Below, piece after piece: positions 34,100-45,486 of a stretch of 64,000 bases of DNA. This DNA is from Siphonodentalium dalli (taxonomy: Eukaryota; Mollusca; Scaphopoda; Gadilida; Siphonodentaliidae), in the NCBI GenBank assembly GCA_032622095.1, contig CP136066.1:195910816-195974815 (forward strand). The letters are read 5' to 3'. Positions within the stretch are counted from its first letter, which is position 1; each line of letters opens with the position of its first letter. The notes below the pieces were generated by a model, which made no database searches, was not told the origin of the DNA, and saw only the letters and a list, made by a program, of their open reading frames with translations. Both the position numbers and the translations under genes were made by a program.

Positions 34100-34964
34100 C
34101 CCTTAACCCAACAGAAGGGCCCTGTGCCAATGCATTCTCTTATATATGCGAGTCGACCATAGGTCGCCTCGCATATATAAGAGAATGCATTGGCTTAAAG
34201 GTACTCAACCCGATAAAACTCCTCTCAATTACTATTTCAATGGCTCCGGGGGTCAAAAATATTTGATTCGAGTCGAGGAAGTCACCCATCAAAGCTCAGA
34301 TTTGTTAGATATCGATTTTAGAAATCTATTATTTTTCATTATCGGGAATACGATCTGGCCCAGAACTCAGTCAAAACTGCGTTAAAATTACCACTTGATT
34401 TTAGAGTTATCCATCCTTGTCTGTTTGAATAGATTTGGAGAACACATCCAGAGCAGATTACGGCAGTTAGCAGTACTCATCTCGAGTTTATAACAAATTT
34501 CAAAAATCAATATCTAATAACTCTGAGCTTTGTTTGATGGGTTCCTCGACTCGAATCAAATATTTTTTACCCCCAAAGCCAAAGAAATAGTAATATAGGA
34601 CCCTCCGATCGGAATGTTGTTGTTGGAATCTGTTGAGATGGGGACCCTCTTTACGGGTTGAGTACCTTTAACACATTAAAAATTATAAAATTGTTAAAGA
34701 ATGTAAGAAAAAATGGTAAAAAGTGTTAAAAAAAGATTTTTTTTAGGCCAAGGCATTCTCTTATATATGCGAGGCGACCTATGGTCGACTCGCATATATA
34801 AGAGAATGCATTGGCACAGGGCATAACTGTAACTATCACAATATGGTCAAGGAGCCGGTTCCAATGATATCCATATTTGTATGGTTCTATTGAGACAGAC
34901 CGAAGATATTTTAGGCTGTTGATGCTTTATTTGGTCGGTTTTGGCCGGTTTGTTGGGTAAAGGG
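34100..34964. mobile_element. piggyBac-like TTAA MITE, class I, carrying a nested TTAA element
   Basis: TTAA at 34096-34099 and 34965-34968; ends CCCTTAACCCAACA and TGTTGGGTAAAGGG. Palindromes at about 34122-34194 and 34746-34818. Without the 469-bp nested element and one TTAA it would be about 390 bp, like the other copies. Confidence 0.9.
34199..34667. mobile_element. TTAA element, AGGTACTCAA family, nested in a class I MITE
   Basis: Ends AGGTACTCAACCCG / CGGGTTGAGTACCT. TTAA flanks it at 34195-34198 and 34668-34671, and other class I copies read GGCTTAACACATTA uninterrupted at this point. The interior is partly self-complementary: CGAGTCGAGGAAGTCACCCA / TGGGTTCCTCGACTCG. Non-coding. Confidence 0.9.
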
Positions 34965-35023
34965 TTAAAGTATACATGCCAATCCGGGATTAGTTAAAAG
35001 GGTTAATCGATTTCAGCTGAAGT

Positions 35024-35332
35024 TCAACGTATCGTCAGCGAGGTTGACGAATGGAATTCTAGTATTTCTCTCTGAAAACGTTTGAACGCACGTGGACCAA
35101 AGCATTTCCGGCCTGACATGACTCTACCGCATGCATTCAATTCCTCCGTCCAAGTTTGTTGTGACCTGTACTGTATTCCGGGGAGGTTTGCGTCTGCTTT
35201 TGATTCAGAAATTAAGTCAAATGCTTCCGTATTTTTTTTGTTACAATGTGCTCCCGTACATTGATTACTTCCACGTGGTCCCTCGTTGGTGTACTCCGCC
35301 CCATTGTTATCCAAATAATCCTTTAGCGGATA
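35024..35332 (-). other. Unsupported 100-codon open frame, hydrophilic
   Basis: Open from about 35332 to a TGA at 35026. The peptide is hydrophilic (QTWTEELNACGRVMSG, RAFKRFQREILEF) with no domain, signal peptide or ATG near its start. A frame this long is expected several times by chance in 64 kb of this composition. Listed only because its composition looks more protein-like than most. Confidence 0.12.
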
Positions 35333-35573
35333 TCATCTCGAGTGTATGGGATTCCATCCAACGCCAGCAAAATTCTTATCTAGAGTGTTATTAAGTACAA
35401 AATTAAGAGACACTTTTCAGACATGCATAAGCGTGCGCCTCGTAATTTGAGAGCACACCCTCCGGGCTCGATAACTGTTGACATAATAGTTGACAAGGAG
35501 TTGTCAACTATACTTATTATGTATCATGTATACGTTTTCTCATGCTCCAAACATGATTACTCAGGATATTGCA

Positions 35574-35845
35574 TACGGTAGTGTCCTAAATAATCGACTC
35601 CTTAACCACAGCAGAATTATGGGTAATTTTTCAGGATTTAGTCGGAAATATGGCTTGTTGCCATTCATCGGAAAGCAACATAGGGAGCCTCGAATATATA
35701 AGAGAACGCACTAGCTCACAATGTCAATGTAAACATTATAAGGTCAATGCATTCTCTTATATATGCGACCGATACTCGCATATATAAGAGAATGCATTAG
35801 AACAGGGTTTTCGCAAAATATAACGAATCTCCAGCCATGAAAGGG
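35574..35845. mobile_element. Chimeric MITE: Tc1-like left arm joined to class III right part
   Basis: TACGGTAGTGTCCTAAATAA through CATTCATCGGAAAGC (to 35676), then ACATAGGGAGCCTCGAATAT, a second palindrome (about 35742-35810) and the class III end TCTCCAGCCATGAAAGGG before TTAA at 35846-35849. Mirror arrangement of 9911-10030. Confidence 0.75.
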
Positions 35846-36404
35846 TTAAAATTTATTGCTACATCTATTGCCAGCAGTGTAAACGTCAATGACCCATGCG
35901 CGTCCATTCCAAAATGTATTATCCCATGATTACAAGATACATGTAACACGGAATAACCCCGACACAATAATTCAATATGTCTTCAATTAATTGAAATTAG
36001 GCTTTCAGCTTAACCCAGGTTCGGTTTACAGAGTACGGCTTTGTTTGCGCGTGCTCATGGGCTTGTTTTACAAACCCCCTCTTTGTTTGTGGATGTTTCT
36101 ACCAATTAGTGGGATTCGTTGTCTAATACTTCAGATCTGTTTACATATGGCCGACCAATAATATTACCAGCACTTGGTTCCAATTGGGCCCTGAATAAAC
36201 AATTAGAATTCCAAAAAAGAACGTCGGAAGAATCGCCCGAGAAACACACCGCCGAACTAAGGTCACCCCCGAAAATCATTCCTCTAATTCCTGTGCCTGG
36301 TATGATACAGATGGAGCAGATGGGCCAGGGGCATGGAGTGGACTATATTGTTCATATAATATACCTCATATATATGAGCTAACATAGCGGTATTTTAAAG
36401 ATGC

Positions 36405-36740
36405 ATAATCCGAATTAACGTTCGCAAATTACTATTTCCTTGGCTTCGGCCGGGTGTAAAAAATATTTTATTCGAGTCGAGGAACCCACCCAACAAAGCT
36501 CAGAGTGATCAGATATCGATGTTTGAAATCTATTATTTTTCACAACCGATAATTTATAAGTGGCCCAGTAAACAGTCGACGAGAACGCGGACTCGGACCA
36601 AATTGCGGATGAAGGTGGATAACTCTAATATCAAGTGGCTTTTTTTGTGTCAGATATTTGACAAACCGGCAAAATTTCGTTGAACAAAATGGTTAGTTTG
36701 TCGTTCAACGGTTAGAAAGTTCGTGCTTTAAAGACATATT
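36405..36740. mobile_element. TTAA element, AGGTACTCAA family, truncated
   Basis: Shares AAATTACTATTTCCTTGGCT, ATTCGAGTCGAGGAACCCAC and AAAGCTCAGAGTGATCAGAT with the other copies. The first bases (AAGATGCATAATCCGAATTA) are diverged and the right end is lost. Confidence 0.6.
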
Positions 36741-37529
36741 ATGGACTTGTTCGTGTACGTGAAACTGTTAAGTTGGTATACAGGCGCTATGCCAACTAGG
36801 GGAATGTAGCATTCTACTAACATCGCCGAATATCTCAAGCAAATCGACCGTATCACTCAATAGAAAACATCGTGGGAACTACGCTCAATTGTAAATATCT
36901 ACTTCTCGATTCGGGACGCATCTATCGGCGATAAAATAACGAAAACGATTTAGACACCGAAAGTTACTTTATTTAATTAATACATAAGAATGACGACGTG
37001 TGTAGTTAATTTTGATATAATATTTGTAAAAGTAACTACTTTGAGCAAGAGTATTCTCCATTTCCATTTTATCACCCAACAGGAATGTTTCACATAACTT
37101 TAAACTGAGATAATTCCTTCCGAGAAGTAGGTTACGCGTATCAGGTAAATTCACCAGTTGCAAATTCACTTATAGTTGCAGTAAAATTTTAGAGCAAACT
37201 GCCCCATAGTTTGAACAGTTACCAATGCTTATGAACACATGACCTTTTACAATATATAGCTCCCGCAACCAATATATAGCTCATCCAGATAACAGCTATA
37301 TCATGAAGCGACATTACTGTTTATATATTATATTAGTGACGTAGGTTCCCAACTGGCCCTCCGTTTTGTCCATATTTCTTCCGATGAGCAAACCACAAAT
37401 TTCAAGATAAACGATATAACAATCAAGATCCTGCAGCAATAGAATATACTTTATATCGGTTTGTCCATTTGATAGGGCATACGTGTAGGTGAAGAAAGGC
37501 AGCCTTCACAGGTGAACACAGACTACCTT
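36741..37529. other. No recognisable feature (PTK7 intron)
   Basis: Unique sequence; 'CAATATATAGCTC' is repeated at 37251 and 37271. Confidence 0.45.
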
Positions 37530-37783
37530 CAAGCCTTGAAATAGTGTGCCTGTCATTTGCAGAATGAGGTCCCCAGAGGGTGAATTTAGTGATGCTACCC
37601 CGCATAGCGGGCTAGCCTCACCAAATTCACCCTCTGGGAACGTCATTCTGCTGAGGTGTAAGCAGAATGAGGTCACCAGAGGGTGAATTTGGTGATGCTA
37701 GCCCGCTATGCGGGGTAGCATCACTAAATTCACACTCTGGGGACCTCATTCTGCAAATGACAGACACACTATTTCAAGGCTTG
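37530..37783. mobile_element. hAT-like MITE, complete, with exact 8-bp target duplication
   Basis: ACTACCTT at 37522-37529 and 37784-37791 flanks TIRs CAAGCCTTGAAATAGTGTGC and the inverse ...ACACTATTTCAAGGCTTG. The interior has two palindromes (AGGTCCCCAGAGGGTGAATT / AATTCACCCTCTGGGAACGT and AGGTCACCAGAGGGTGAATT / AATTCACACTCTGGGGACCT) with GCCCGC/GCGGGG centres. Confidence 0.87.
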
Positions 37784-38389
37784 ACTACCTTACTTATGAA
37801 CGAACTTTATGCTCAAACTCATTACTCAATAACGACTGAAGTCTGTGAACGTTATACTTTGATATTGCTTCCATACAGTCTAACTCTTGTGGAATTTGTA
37901 GACACATTGGGTTTTATGACACAGAGAAATCACTTAACACGGCATCCCACCCTCTCTGTACATACTCTGTGTGAGTCTTTGGCATTTACGACTGCAGCAT
38001 GCTTCTTCTTTCTGTTCCGGGGTCACAAATCCCACCACCGTATGATGGGAAGTATAAACCATACGCAGAAGAAGACACAGAACAGTATTCTCGAACGAGC
38101 TCAAGTGGGTTGTAAATGTGGAATGCTATTCCAGATTGGAATCTAGTTCATATATTATTGAAAGCAGTACATCAACTTGTCTTATCTCGGGTCAACGTTT
38201 GATGTTGAGTTGAGACGTTCATTTAATCCACTGGTTGGTTATAGCTGTGCATAAACTGTACATCCATAATACATATGTGTTCAGGGACGTGATCTCCATT
38301 GAGGGGGTGTCCATATTTGAATTTCTAACTGAAGCAAATCTAAATTCCCTAGTCCAAGAATGTGTTCTAGCTGGTACCTCAAACATTAA

Positions 38390-38781
38390 CCCTTTACCCA
38401 ACAAACCGGCCAAAAACGCCCATATAAAGCTTCAACAGCCTAAAATATCTTGGGTCTGTCTCAATAAAACCATACAAATATGGATATCATTGGAACCGGC
38501 TCATTGACCACATTGTGATGGTTACAGTTATGCCCTGTGCCAATGTATTCTCTTATATATGCGAGTCGACCATAGGTCACCTCGCATATATAAGAGAATG
38601 CATTACCTAAAAAAAAATCTTTTTTTAACACTTTTTACCATTTTTTCTTACATTCTTTAACAATTTTATAATTTTTAATGTGTTAAGCCAATGCATTCTC
38701 TTATATATGCGAGGCGACCTATGGTCGACTCGCATATATAAGAGAATGCATTGGCACATGGCCGTTCTGTTGGGTAAAGGG
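38390..38781. mobile_element. piggyBac-like TTAA MITE, class I
   Basis: TTAA at 38386-38389 and 38782-38785; ends CCCTTTACCCAACAAACCGG and TGTTGGGTAAAGGG. Inverted orientation, like 16277-16643. Palindromes at about 38538-38607 and 38689-38757. Confidence 0.9.
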
Positions 38782-38869
38782 TTAAAACAATAGTAAATGT
38801 CCTGCCTAATACCCCTTATGGTTGGACTTTCCAACCGATTGCCAACACAATTCACACCAAATACGGATT

Positions 38870-38995
38870 GGAATAATTTTCTACCAGAACAAATTCAACA
38901 TATTTTTGGTCTGAAATTTACAACTAATTTTTTCAGACAGGCTTGAAACTTCCCAATATTACTGTTGAAAATGTTGGTAAAAGTTGGGGCGTGTA
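38870..38995. repeat. Diverged dispersed repeat (TTTTTGGTCTGAAAT family)
   Basis: ATATTTTTGGTCTGAAATTT ... TTGAAAATGTTGGTAAAAGT, as at 16917 and 18595. Confidence 0.5.
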
Positions 38996-39359
38996 CACAA
39001 AACCCATGACTGAGCGTTAGTTTATGAATATTATACGACGTCACGTTGAAGCGAAAGGAAATTAAAATGTCAATGATACTGTAGCTTAACTTGCGTAAGT
39101 GTTAATAAGTTTATGCTGAGCAGTCAATAGAATGATAAAGAAAAAGTTTCAGTAAATGGATTGTATTATGTAAATGAAATTATTTTCATTTCAAACATTT
39201 GTCCAATAAATGGGGTGTAGTGATGGATTCAAATGTGAAATCCAAAATGGCTGCAGGCGGCCATGTTTTTAAACAAATATTCTGAAAAATTGGACAGCTG
39301 CCATTTAGAGATCACCACATGTATATAACACTTTGAATTTTGGATGAGGGATGTGGATT

Positions 39360-39490
39360 GTGGCATGTATAGTGTGCGCCAAAGGATTTTAGTCACGAAA
39401 GGAGGACGTACGAACGGATGCACGCACTGACGAAGGATGCCAACCTATGGCAATAGCTCAAGCTTGACTTCGTCAAGTTGAGTTAAATTG
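39360..39490. repeat. Dispersed repeat with GACGGACG-type tail and CAAGCTTGACTTCG hairpin
   Basis: GGACGTACGAACGGATGCAC, then TATGGCAATAGCTCAAGCTT followed by GACTTCGTCAAGTTGAGTTA, a short inverted repeat. The phrase resembles a repeat common in mollusc genomes; unclassified. Confidence 0.4.
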
Positions 39491-39594
39491 TGAACTTGTA
39501 AGTTCTTATTAGGTTTATGTTTACCAGACTCATTCCATTCAGTGTTCGCATATAAACAACACCCGAGTACACGGTTCTGTGTTTATATGACAAC

Positions 39595-39784
39595 TACAGT
39601 AATGCCCTAAATAATCGACTCCTTAACCACAGCAGAATTGGCAACAAGACAACAGACGAATGGCAACAAGCCATACTGAGAGCTTTCCGATGAATGGCAA
39701 CAAGCCATATTTCCGACTAAATCATGAAAAATTACCCATAATTCTGCTGTGGGTAAGGAGTCGATTATGTAGGGCATTACTGTA
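39595..39784. mobile_element. Tc1-like fold-back MITE, rearranged
   Basis: Intact ends (TACAGTAATGCCCTAAATAA, GGGCATTACTGTA). The left arm is replaced after CACAGCAGAATTG by two short GGCAACAAG pieces. Confidence 0.82.
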
Positions 39785-41677
39785 GGTTTTAGTGTTGCTG
39801 CGCATACAGTATAACGATTATATTCATATACATACACCGAGCCTATTATGACAACAAAGGACTAAAGACACCATGGTTGTAATTTAGCATCGGAATTCAC
39901 ACCATGTTGTGGATTCTATCGTTCCATTCAGCAATTAGCCTGTCATCAAACAATGATTCATCTCTGTTTGTGTTGGTTTAGAAGATGTGTGTTAGATTGT
40001 TCGAGAACATGCACAATCTAACTGGGCGGACTGATGGGGTGACAGTTTGTGTCACACACAAGAACACCACTAACAGCGCACAAAAGTAAATTACAGGACT
40101 CGAAACTGAAATTTCCTACAGGTCCGAATTCCACAATCTTTGAAAAGAGAATTCGTGCTTTCAAAAAAGTGTTGTGTAATATTTGCCCATCTCTGAATGA
40201 CGGAACAGTCATGATGGATTCCATGAAATTGCGGCAAATGTAATCCTGTTCGATTCAATGTTGAGTGCATTGTTGATCCGAATACATCAGAGTCTTGGTG
40301 TAAATATACTTTTTTCTAAATCATGCACAAGAATGAACAATTGTACAGTATAACATAAAAAAAAACAACAATTACATTACATAATGGTATTCGGAAGAAA
40401 GCATGTCCAACCTGATACCCCCTAAGGTTGGCAGATTTCAAACTGATTTCCATTTTAGACAAAAATTTGGACAACAAGTAGAAAAATATGCTACTGTTGT
40501 TAAAAACAACGAATTCCCAACTAATTTATTGGCTGGAGAGTCAAACAATGAAAACAATTTCAACCTATAGGGGGTGCAAAATTATGTCAATATAAATGCG
40601 TTTGTTAATGTGGCATGCTCGTTTTTAATTAATTTTTGTTCTATTAATTATTTTTCTTCGCTCGCTTCCGCTTTCTGAACGAGAAGCCCCTATGAGTAAA
40701 CCTGCATGTATATATAGCTACGTGTATTTATTAGCTCTCAAGCTTCATCACGAAGCCATCGTCGGCACTTATTAAACATGTTCATGTCAACAGAGAAAAC
40801 TCCATCTCGTCCAATATCATACCAGGATGTGACCCCCGGGAACAACAAGCCCCAATATGACAAACCAAGTAATCTAGTTTGACCAGAGATAAGACTATTT
40901 GTTAATCGGGTATGCCGGTAATATATACCCAAAGAATAAACAAAGCAGGCATTCGACGGCAGGGTCTATAGCGAAATCAGGCAATATAACAACTGGGTGC
41001 AAATAGAACTCACGCCAGGCATGTCTTTGATACCTGGGATTTATGGGAGGGCCGAACGAACACTGCGGACTTCTAATTAGGGACTATCGTGAAAGTCATA
41101 AAACTGACAATGTTTTACAGTATGGTCCTCCAACCTGAGCAAATATTCCTATCAGAAACAGATTATCATTGAGCGTCTCGACTGTGTTACGTCTTGTGGT
41201 AATTGCGAGCACATGGAATGATTTAACACACGCGACAGGGAGCTAGGATGGCAGTTTTTTTGGGGGAAAGAGAATGATTTTGTAATGTCAGCTGTATACA
41301 TTGAGAATTAACGAATATATTCACGAAATAACCCGCGAGAATCCGCGTTTATATAGATCCGTTCGGTCTAGTTTTATCTTGGGATACTGGGTCAAAAGCG
41401 CAAAAAGAACGAGACTACCGAAGTATTTAGTTTGTCAATTTGTAGATCTAATCATTTGCGCCGAATGGCTTGCTTGAAAGTACAGACACAAATACGACCA
41501 TGGCGCATAATAACTGTAAATGTCAGCTGACTGTATTGTACAAAACGAAAGATCTCAGACAAGGGACCACAAGAGACATACCATAACGAATAACCAGTAA
41601 TTACATAACGGCAGAGACACAGGAATCGTGCCCACAACAAGATCGAATGTGAGCAGTGTATTAAAGTGCCTTAAAGG
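39785..41677. other. No recognisable feature (PTK7 intron)
   Basis: Unique sequence with a weak copy of the 'CCCCCTAAGGTTGGCAGATT' diverged repeat at 40420-40580. No supported gene. Confidence 0.45.
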
Positions 41678-42143
41678 TACTCAATCCGATTAACACTCCT
41701 AAATTACTATTTCTTTGGCTTCGGGGGTAAACAAATATTTGACTCGAGCCGAGGAACCTACCCATCAACGCTCAGAGTGATCAGATATCGATTTTTGAAG
41801 TTTGTTATTTCAATTGTTTGTGGCCCAGAAACACGCCGTCAAAAGGATGGTATCGGCCAATATTTCGGATGAAGATTGATAACTCTAAAAACAAGTGGTA
41901 ATACGGCCAAATTTCCCGAATACTCGAGTGATAATACGGCGATATTTCGTTGAACAAAATGTTGATAAATAACACGTTTTGGGAAATTTGATACCATATT
42001 GACAGTGGTTAGAATTATTTTGTTGCAATTAATCGATTCTGATAACTGAAGCATATTTTAAAGAAATGTTATTGTTGTTGTATATTGATGGTATGGACCC
42101 TCCGATCGGATTTAGCAATTCTACTTATTTAGTACCTATAAAG
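41678..42143. mobile_element. TTAA element, AGGTACTCAA family, eroded
   Basis: CTTAAAGGTACTCAATCCGA at the left and TTAGTACCTATAAAGG at the right; the interior shares GAGCCGAGGAACCTACCCAT, AGAGTGATCAGATATCGATT and TTTCGTTGAACAAAATGTTG with 25056-25503. Confidence 0.75.
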
Positions 42144-42612
42144 GCCTTCGAAGTGTGTTCATGCGAAATAACATAACGTATATATGTCAAACAACTATCA
42201 TTACATGCACATGAAAACATAGATTAACTTTGTTCTTATTGTCATTAACAATAACCTTCCAATAATGAAATTTCGCTTATCAGAAGCATTGTTAATATTT
42301 AACCATTACTGTTACAATTGAATTACCGATACAAGTCATATACGTTTTCCACACTACCCCACTTTTTGCACACAATTTGAACGGCTCACTGAAGCCGATA
42401 CCCAGCCACAGTATCCCACATTGTTTGGACACGAATGCATTTCAGACTAGGGAAAACCCACATTTGTACATGCCATGGGGATTATATTTCTTGAATTTGT
42501 AAATTTACTTGAACTATTATACGCCAATCGCGTGTCAGAATGTTTTAAACTCGTATTCGAGGTAATTCTACTTATTTAGATCCTTCTACCTAAATGTTGC
42601 CTTCAAGCTCCA

Positions 42613-42918
42613 TGCAGAGTTCAGTCCCCCCATGCAGGAGTTACCGCTGCCAGCACCTACACCTAATGTGAAGAAATCGCACATTTAATTATTTGAAACT
42701 TTTGAAGGTTACAAAAATACTTACAATTCGTTCTTCGTTATTCTGAGAAACTGAACTGTCCATATTCATTTTAAAATTGTCTAGATCAAACCAGAATGAA
42801 TTGTAACTGACAAAAACTTCAATAAAAATGTTAGATTTAATTAAGAAAATACACATGCCGCATGATGCCGGCAGCGGTCAGACATAGGGTAGCGAGGGAA
42901 CTGAAATCTGTTTTGCAG
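42613..42918. mobile_element. MITE with GAGTTCAGTCCCC ends (uninterrupted copy)
   Basis: TGCAGAGTTCAGTCCCC at the left, GGAACTGAAATCTGTTTTGCAG at the right. Serves as the empty-site reference (TTAGATTTAATTAAGAAAAT, about 42831-42850) for the insertion at 27417-27807. Confidence 0.75.
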
Positions 42919-43469
42919 CAAGCATGGGTATAGCCTTACGTGACAAACGAGTTATCCGCCCGTCGGTTGCAATGGAGCAAGCTGATACATTTCTACGAAT
43001 AAAGACAAGCAACAAGGTAGAGATAATGACCCGTGAGATTGGATTGTTTTTATGATACGGCCGACCATACGACGAGCAGATAGTCATGATGAAAACACGC
43101 TGTTGCACATAGATATTCGATGTGCACATCTGTACTTCAAATATCCCAGCTGATTCGGCAGCATGTTGTCTTTCTGTGGAAAAACCTCACGTGTATACTG
43201 ATTACCGATGCAGCTAAATGTCTGCGTTTATTTACGAAGAACATCATAAACTCGACGATCCAATCCAACCGTGATACGTGATAGTCTTTGAATCAACAAA
43301 GGTTCGCGTATGATGGAAATATGGAATCACCGGGTCATTGTTTGTGGGGGAGTCCGATTTGAATCCCACATCTACCACCATCTCAGCGGCCGATATCATT
43401 TCTAAATGCCAGTTTTCTTAGAAACATTCCGGGGCATCAGATTAATGGAAGTAAACGTATAGAATTGAA

Positions 43470-44090
43470 TGCATGTGGGACACGTGGGCATCAGGCGGTT
43501 TGTGCCGTTTATCTCCCATCTATCGATTCTGTGAAGATGCTAAGACGTTAGAGCATTTGGATAAAAATTCATGGAGTATGATGTATACCGTTTTGGTCTC
43601 ATGCAACACTGTTGGAAAGTTGGACCATCTCCCATCGATAGATAAGAATATATAAATGTATGGGAGGACAGATACGAGTCATGGTGACAATTGGTTCTCA
43701 TTTGTTTGGACCCCACACAGCAACACATTTGGTGTCATCGGCGTTGAAATGGCAATGCCAGTTGGAAAGTTAGTCTTCCATCTAAATATGTTATGTAGAT
43801 GAAAAATCGTTGGTACGTGTATCACGAAGTCAATTGATTACTGGGTACTCGACTTGGTCCCACGGAACACCATTGCAATGTCCATCTCCCATTTATATAA
43901 TCAGTTTGGAAATGCCAAAAAGTTGCTATGAAAGGACTCTGATAACAAGACATAGTCATATATATTGGTGTTGCATGATGGGTACTCGTTTTGCCTCAGA
44001 CCCCCGTAAACACCCTTACTGTCATCGGTGTTGAAGTGACGCTGTATGTTGGAAAGTTATAGTTACCAATCTTAAGATTATATTTACACG
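43470..44090. repeat. Degenerate tandem array (GTTGGAAAGTT units)
   Basis: GTTGGAAAGTTGGACCATCT (43612), GTTGGAAAGTTAGTCTTCCA (43761) and GTTGGAAAGTTATAGTTACC (44048) recur, the last two preceded by TGTCATCGG(C/T)GTTGAA. ATCTCCCATC(T/G)AT also recurs. Old tandem or satellite remnant; spacing is irregular. Confidence 0.4.
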
Positions 44091-44184
44091 AAAAGGTGTT
44101 CGTAAACCGGCTCTCAAACGACGTCATACATTAGAACGTTAAAGGTCCATATACTGTTCGATCGCGATGTAGTTTCTTTTGTTG

Positions 44185-44650
44185 GGCCACCAATGGAGCT
44201 TTATACCCTCACCATTCAAAGAAAATTGGAGGGGGGTATATACTGGATTTACTTTGTCCGTCTGTCCGTCCATACGGGCGTATATATCTCTGTCGTGGTT
44301 TAACGGATCTTATATGGAGAAATTTGTAATGGAGATTCGCCACCATGACTGCTTTGAAACGATTGGCCAATGAAGGTTGTTCGTGTTTTACATCATTTGA
44401 TTATCCTTCCTTGTTTATCTGGAATTCTTTGGTTTTTTTTGTCAGATCGCGCAGATATCTCAGCCATGGGTTAATATCGGATGTGAATGAAATATGCATG
44501 GAGGTTTGCCACCATTACTGATTTTAACAGAGTGCTGAATGACGTTCTTTCCATGTTCCATTCTAGAGTTATCCTTCTTCGTTCATTTTAAATTTGGGTT
44601 TCGTCCTGCCAATATTTCAATTTGGCACCGTGTGGTATGCCAGCACTGCA
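44185..44650. repeat. Dispersed repeat with GTCCGTCTGTCCGTCC
   Basis: GGGGGGTATATACTGGATTT ... TTTGTCCGTCTGTCCGTCC..., then two related blocks: GATCTTATATGGAGAAATTT / GGAGATTCGCCACCATGACT and GTGAATGAAATATGCATGGA / GGTTTGCCACCATTACTG. Unclassified. Confidence 0.4.
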
Positions 44651-45401
44651 GGCGCAACTTATTGTTTATGAACTGTCTTAAACAATGTAGGTAACATGTG
44701 AATGTATGAAGCTAATTACGAAACATTTGGCATCTGAACATATGCCCATTTTAACTCATGACATCAACAACAGAGCTATTTGGCTTATGCATACGTTTTC
44801 CAGATGCTCTATATGGAGTCTATAAATTACTATAATATAGAAAAGGGTATTTGTCATGCAGTCTCAGATCCATACGAATAATGGCCGCCAACTTTCTATT
44901 TATCGGAAGGCTTGTGGTATTCCCCCGAATTACGTCACATCGCGCAACGATAATCGTTTCATTTGGACTCCTTTATCTTGGTGCTACTAAGAGTGAGTTC
45001 TGTTCATCATACCCTCTATGTTATATGTGGGTATATGCCATTTACTCCAGACTGGGTATTTGTCTCCTAGGATCACCGATAGGTCAGATAACAGAATAAC
45101 ACAACGGGTATGCTTATAAAAACCCAACAGACACTGGGTTCCTTCATAACAATGAACAACGTATTTACAGCTCGTTTGAGGTTTGAACTCAGGTGTGCAT
45201 GTAAACATTTGTTTTGTTCTCTGGCCAGAGGAACCTGTCTCGAGAAACGTTGCACCTGTTCTTGCATAGAATCCATCACTCCAACATCGAAGCAGACACC
45301 ATTACATTCCTCCCTCCTCTTCTGCGACTAAGACTGATGGGCAGCCTTCCTTATCATAACAGACAATCAGTGCAGGTTCGCGGTCAAGAATTTTAGAGGC
45401 G

Positions 45402-45486
45402 AGACGTTGTTACCACCGGCAGATCGTAGATCTATGGTAGAGGGGAGACGTGTTACCACCGGCAGATCGTAAATCTATGGTAGAAG
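45402..45486. repeat. ~42-bp tandem duplication
   Basis: GAGACGTTGTTACCACCGGC AGATCGTAGATCTATGGTAG is followed at once by GAGACGTG-TTACCACCGGC AGATCGTAAATCTATGGTAG. Confidence 0.8.

Noticed and set aside
34199-34667. The AGGTACTCAA element as part of the class I MITE.
   Set aside because: Other class I copies lack it and have a single TTAA at the site, so it is a later nested insertion.
37667-38146. The longest open frame in the window, 159 codons on the plus strand.
   Set aside because: It starts inside the hAT-like MITE palindrome and runs into unique DNA, with no domain, splice support or protein-like composition.
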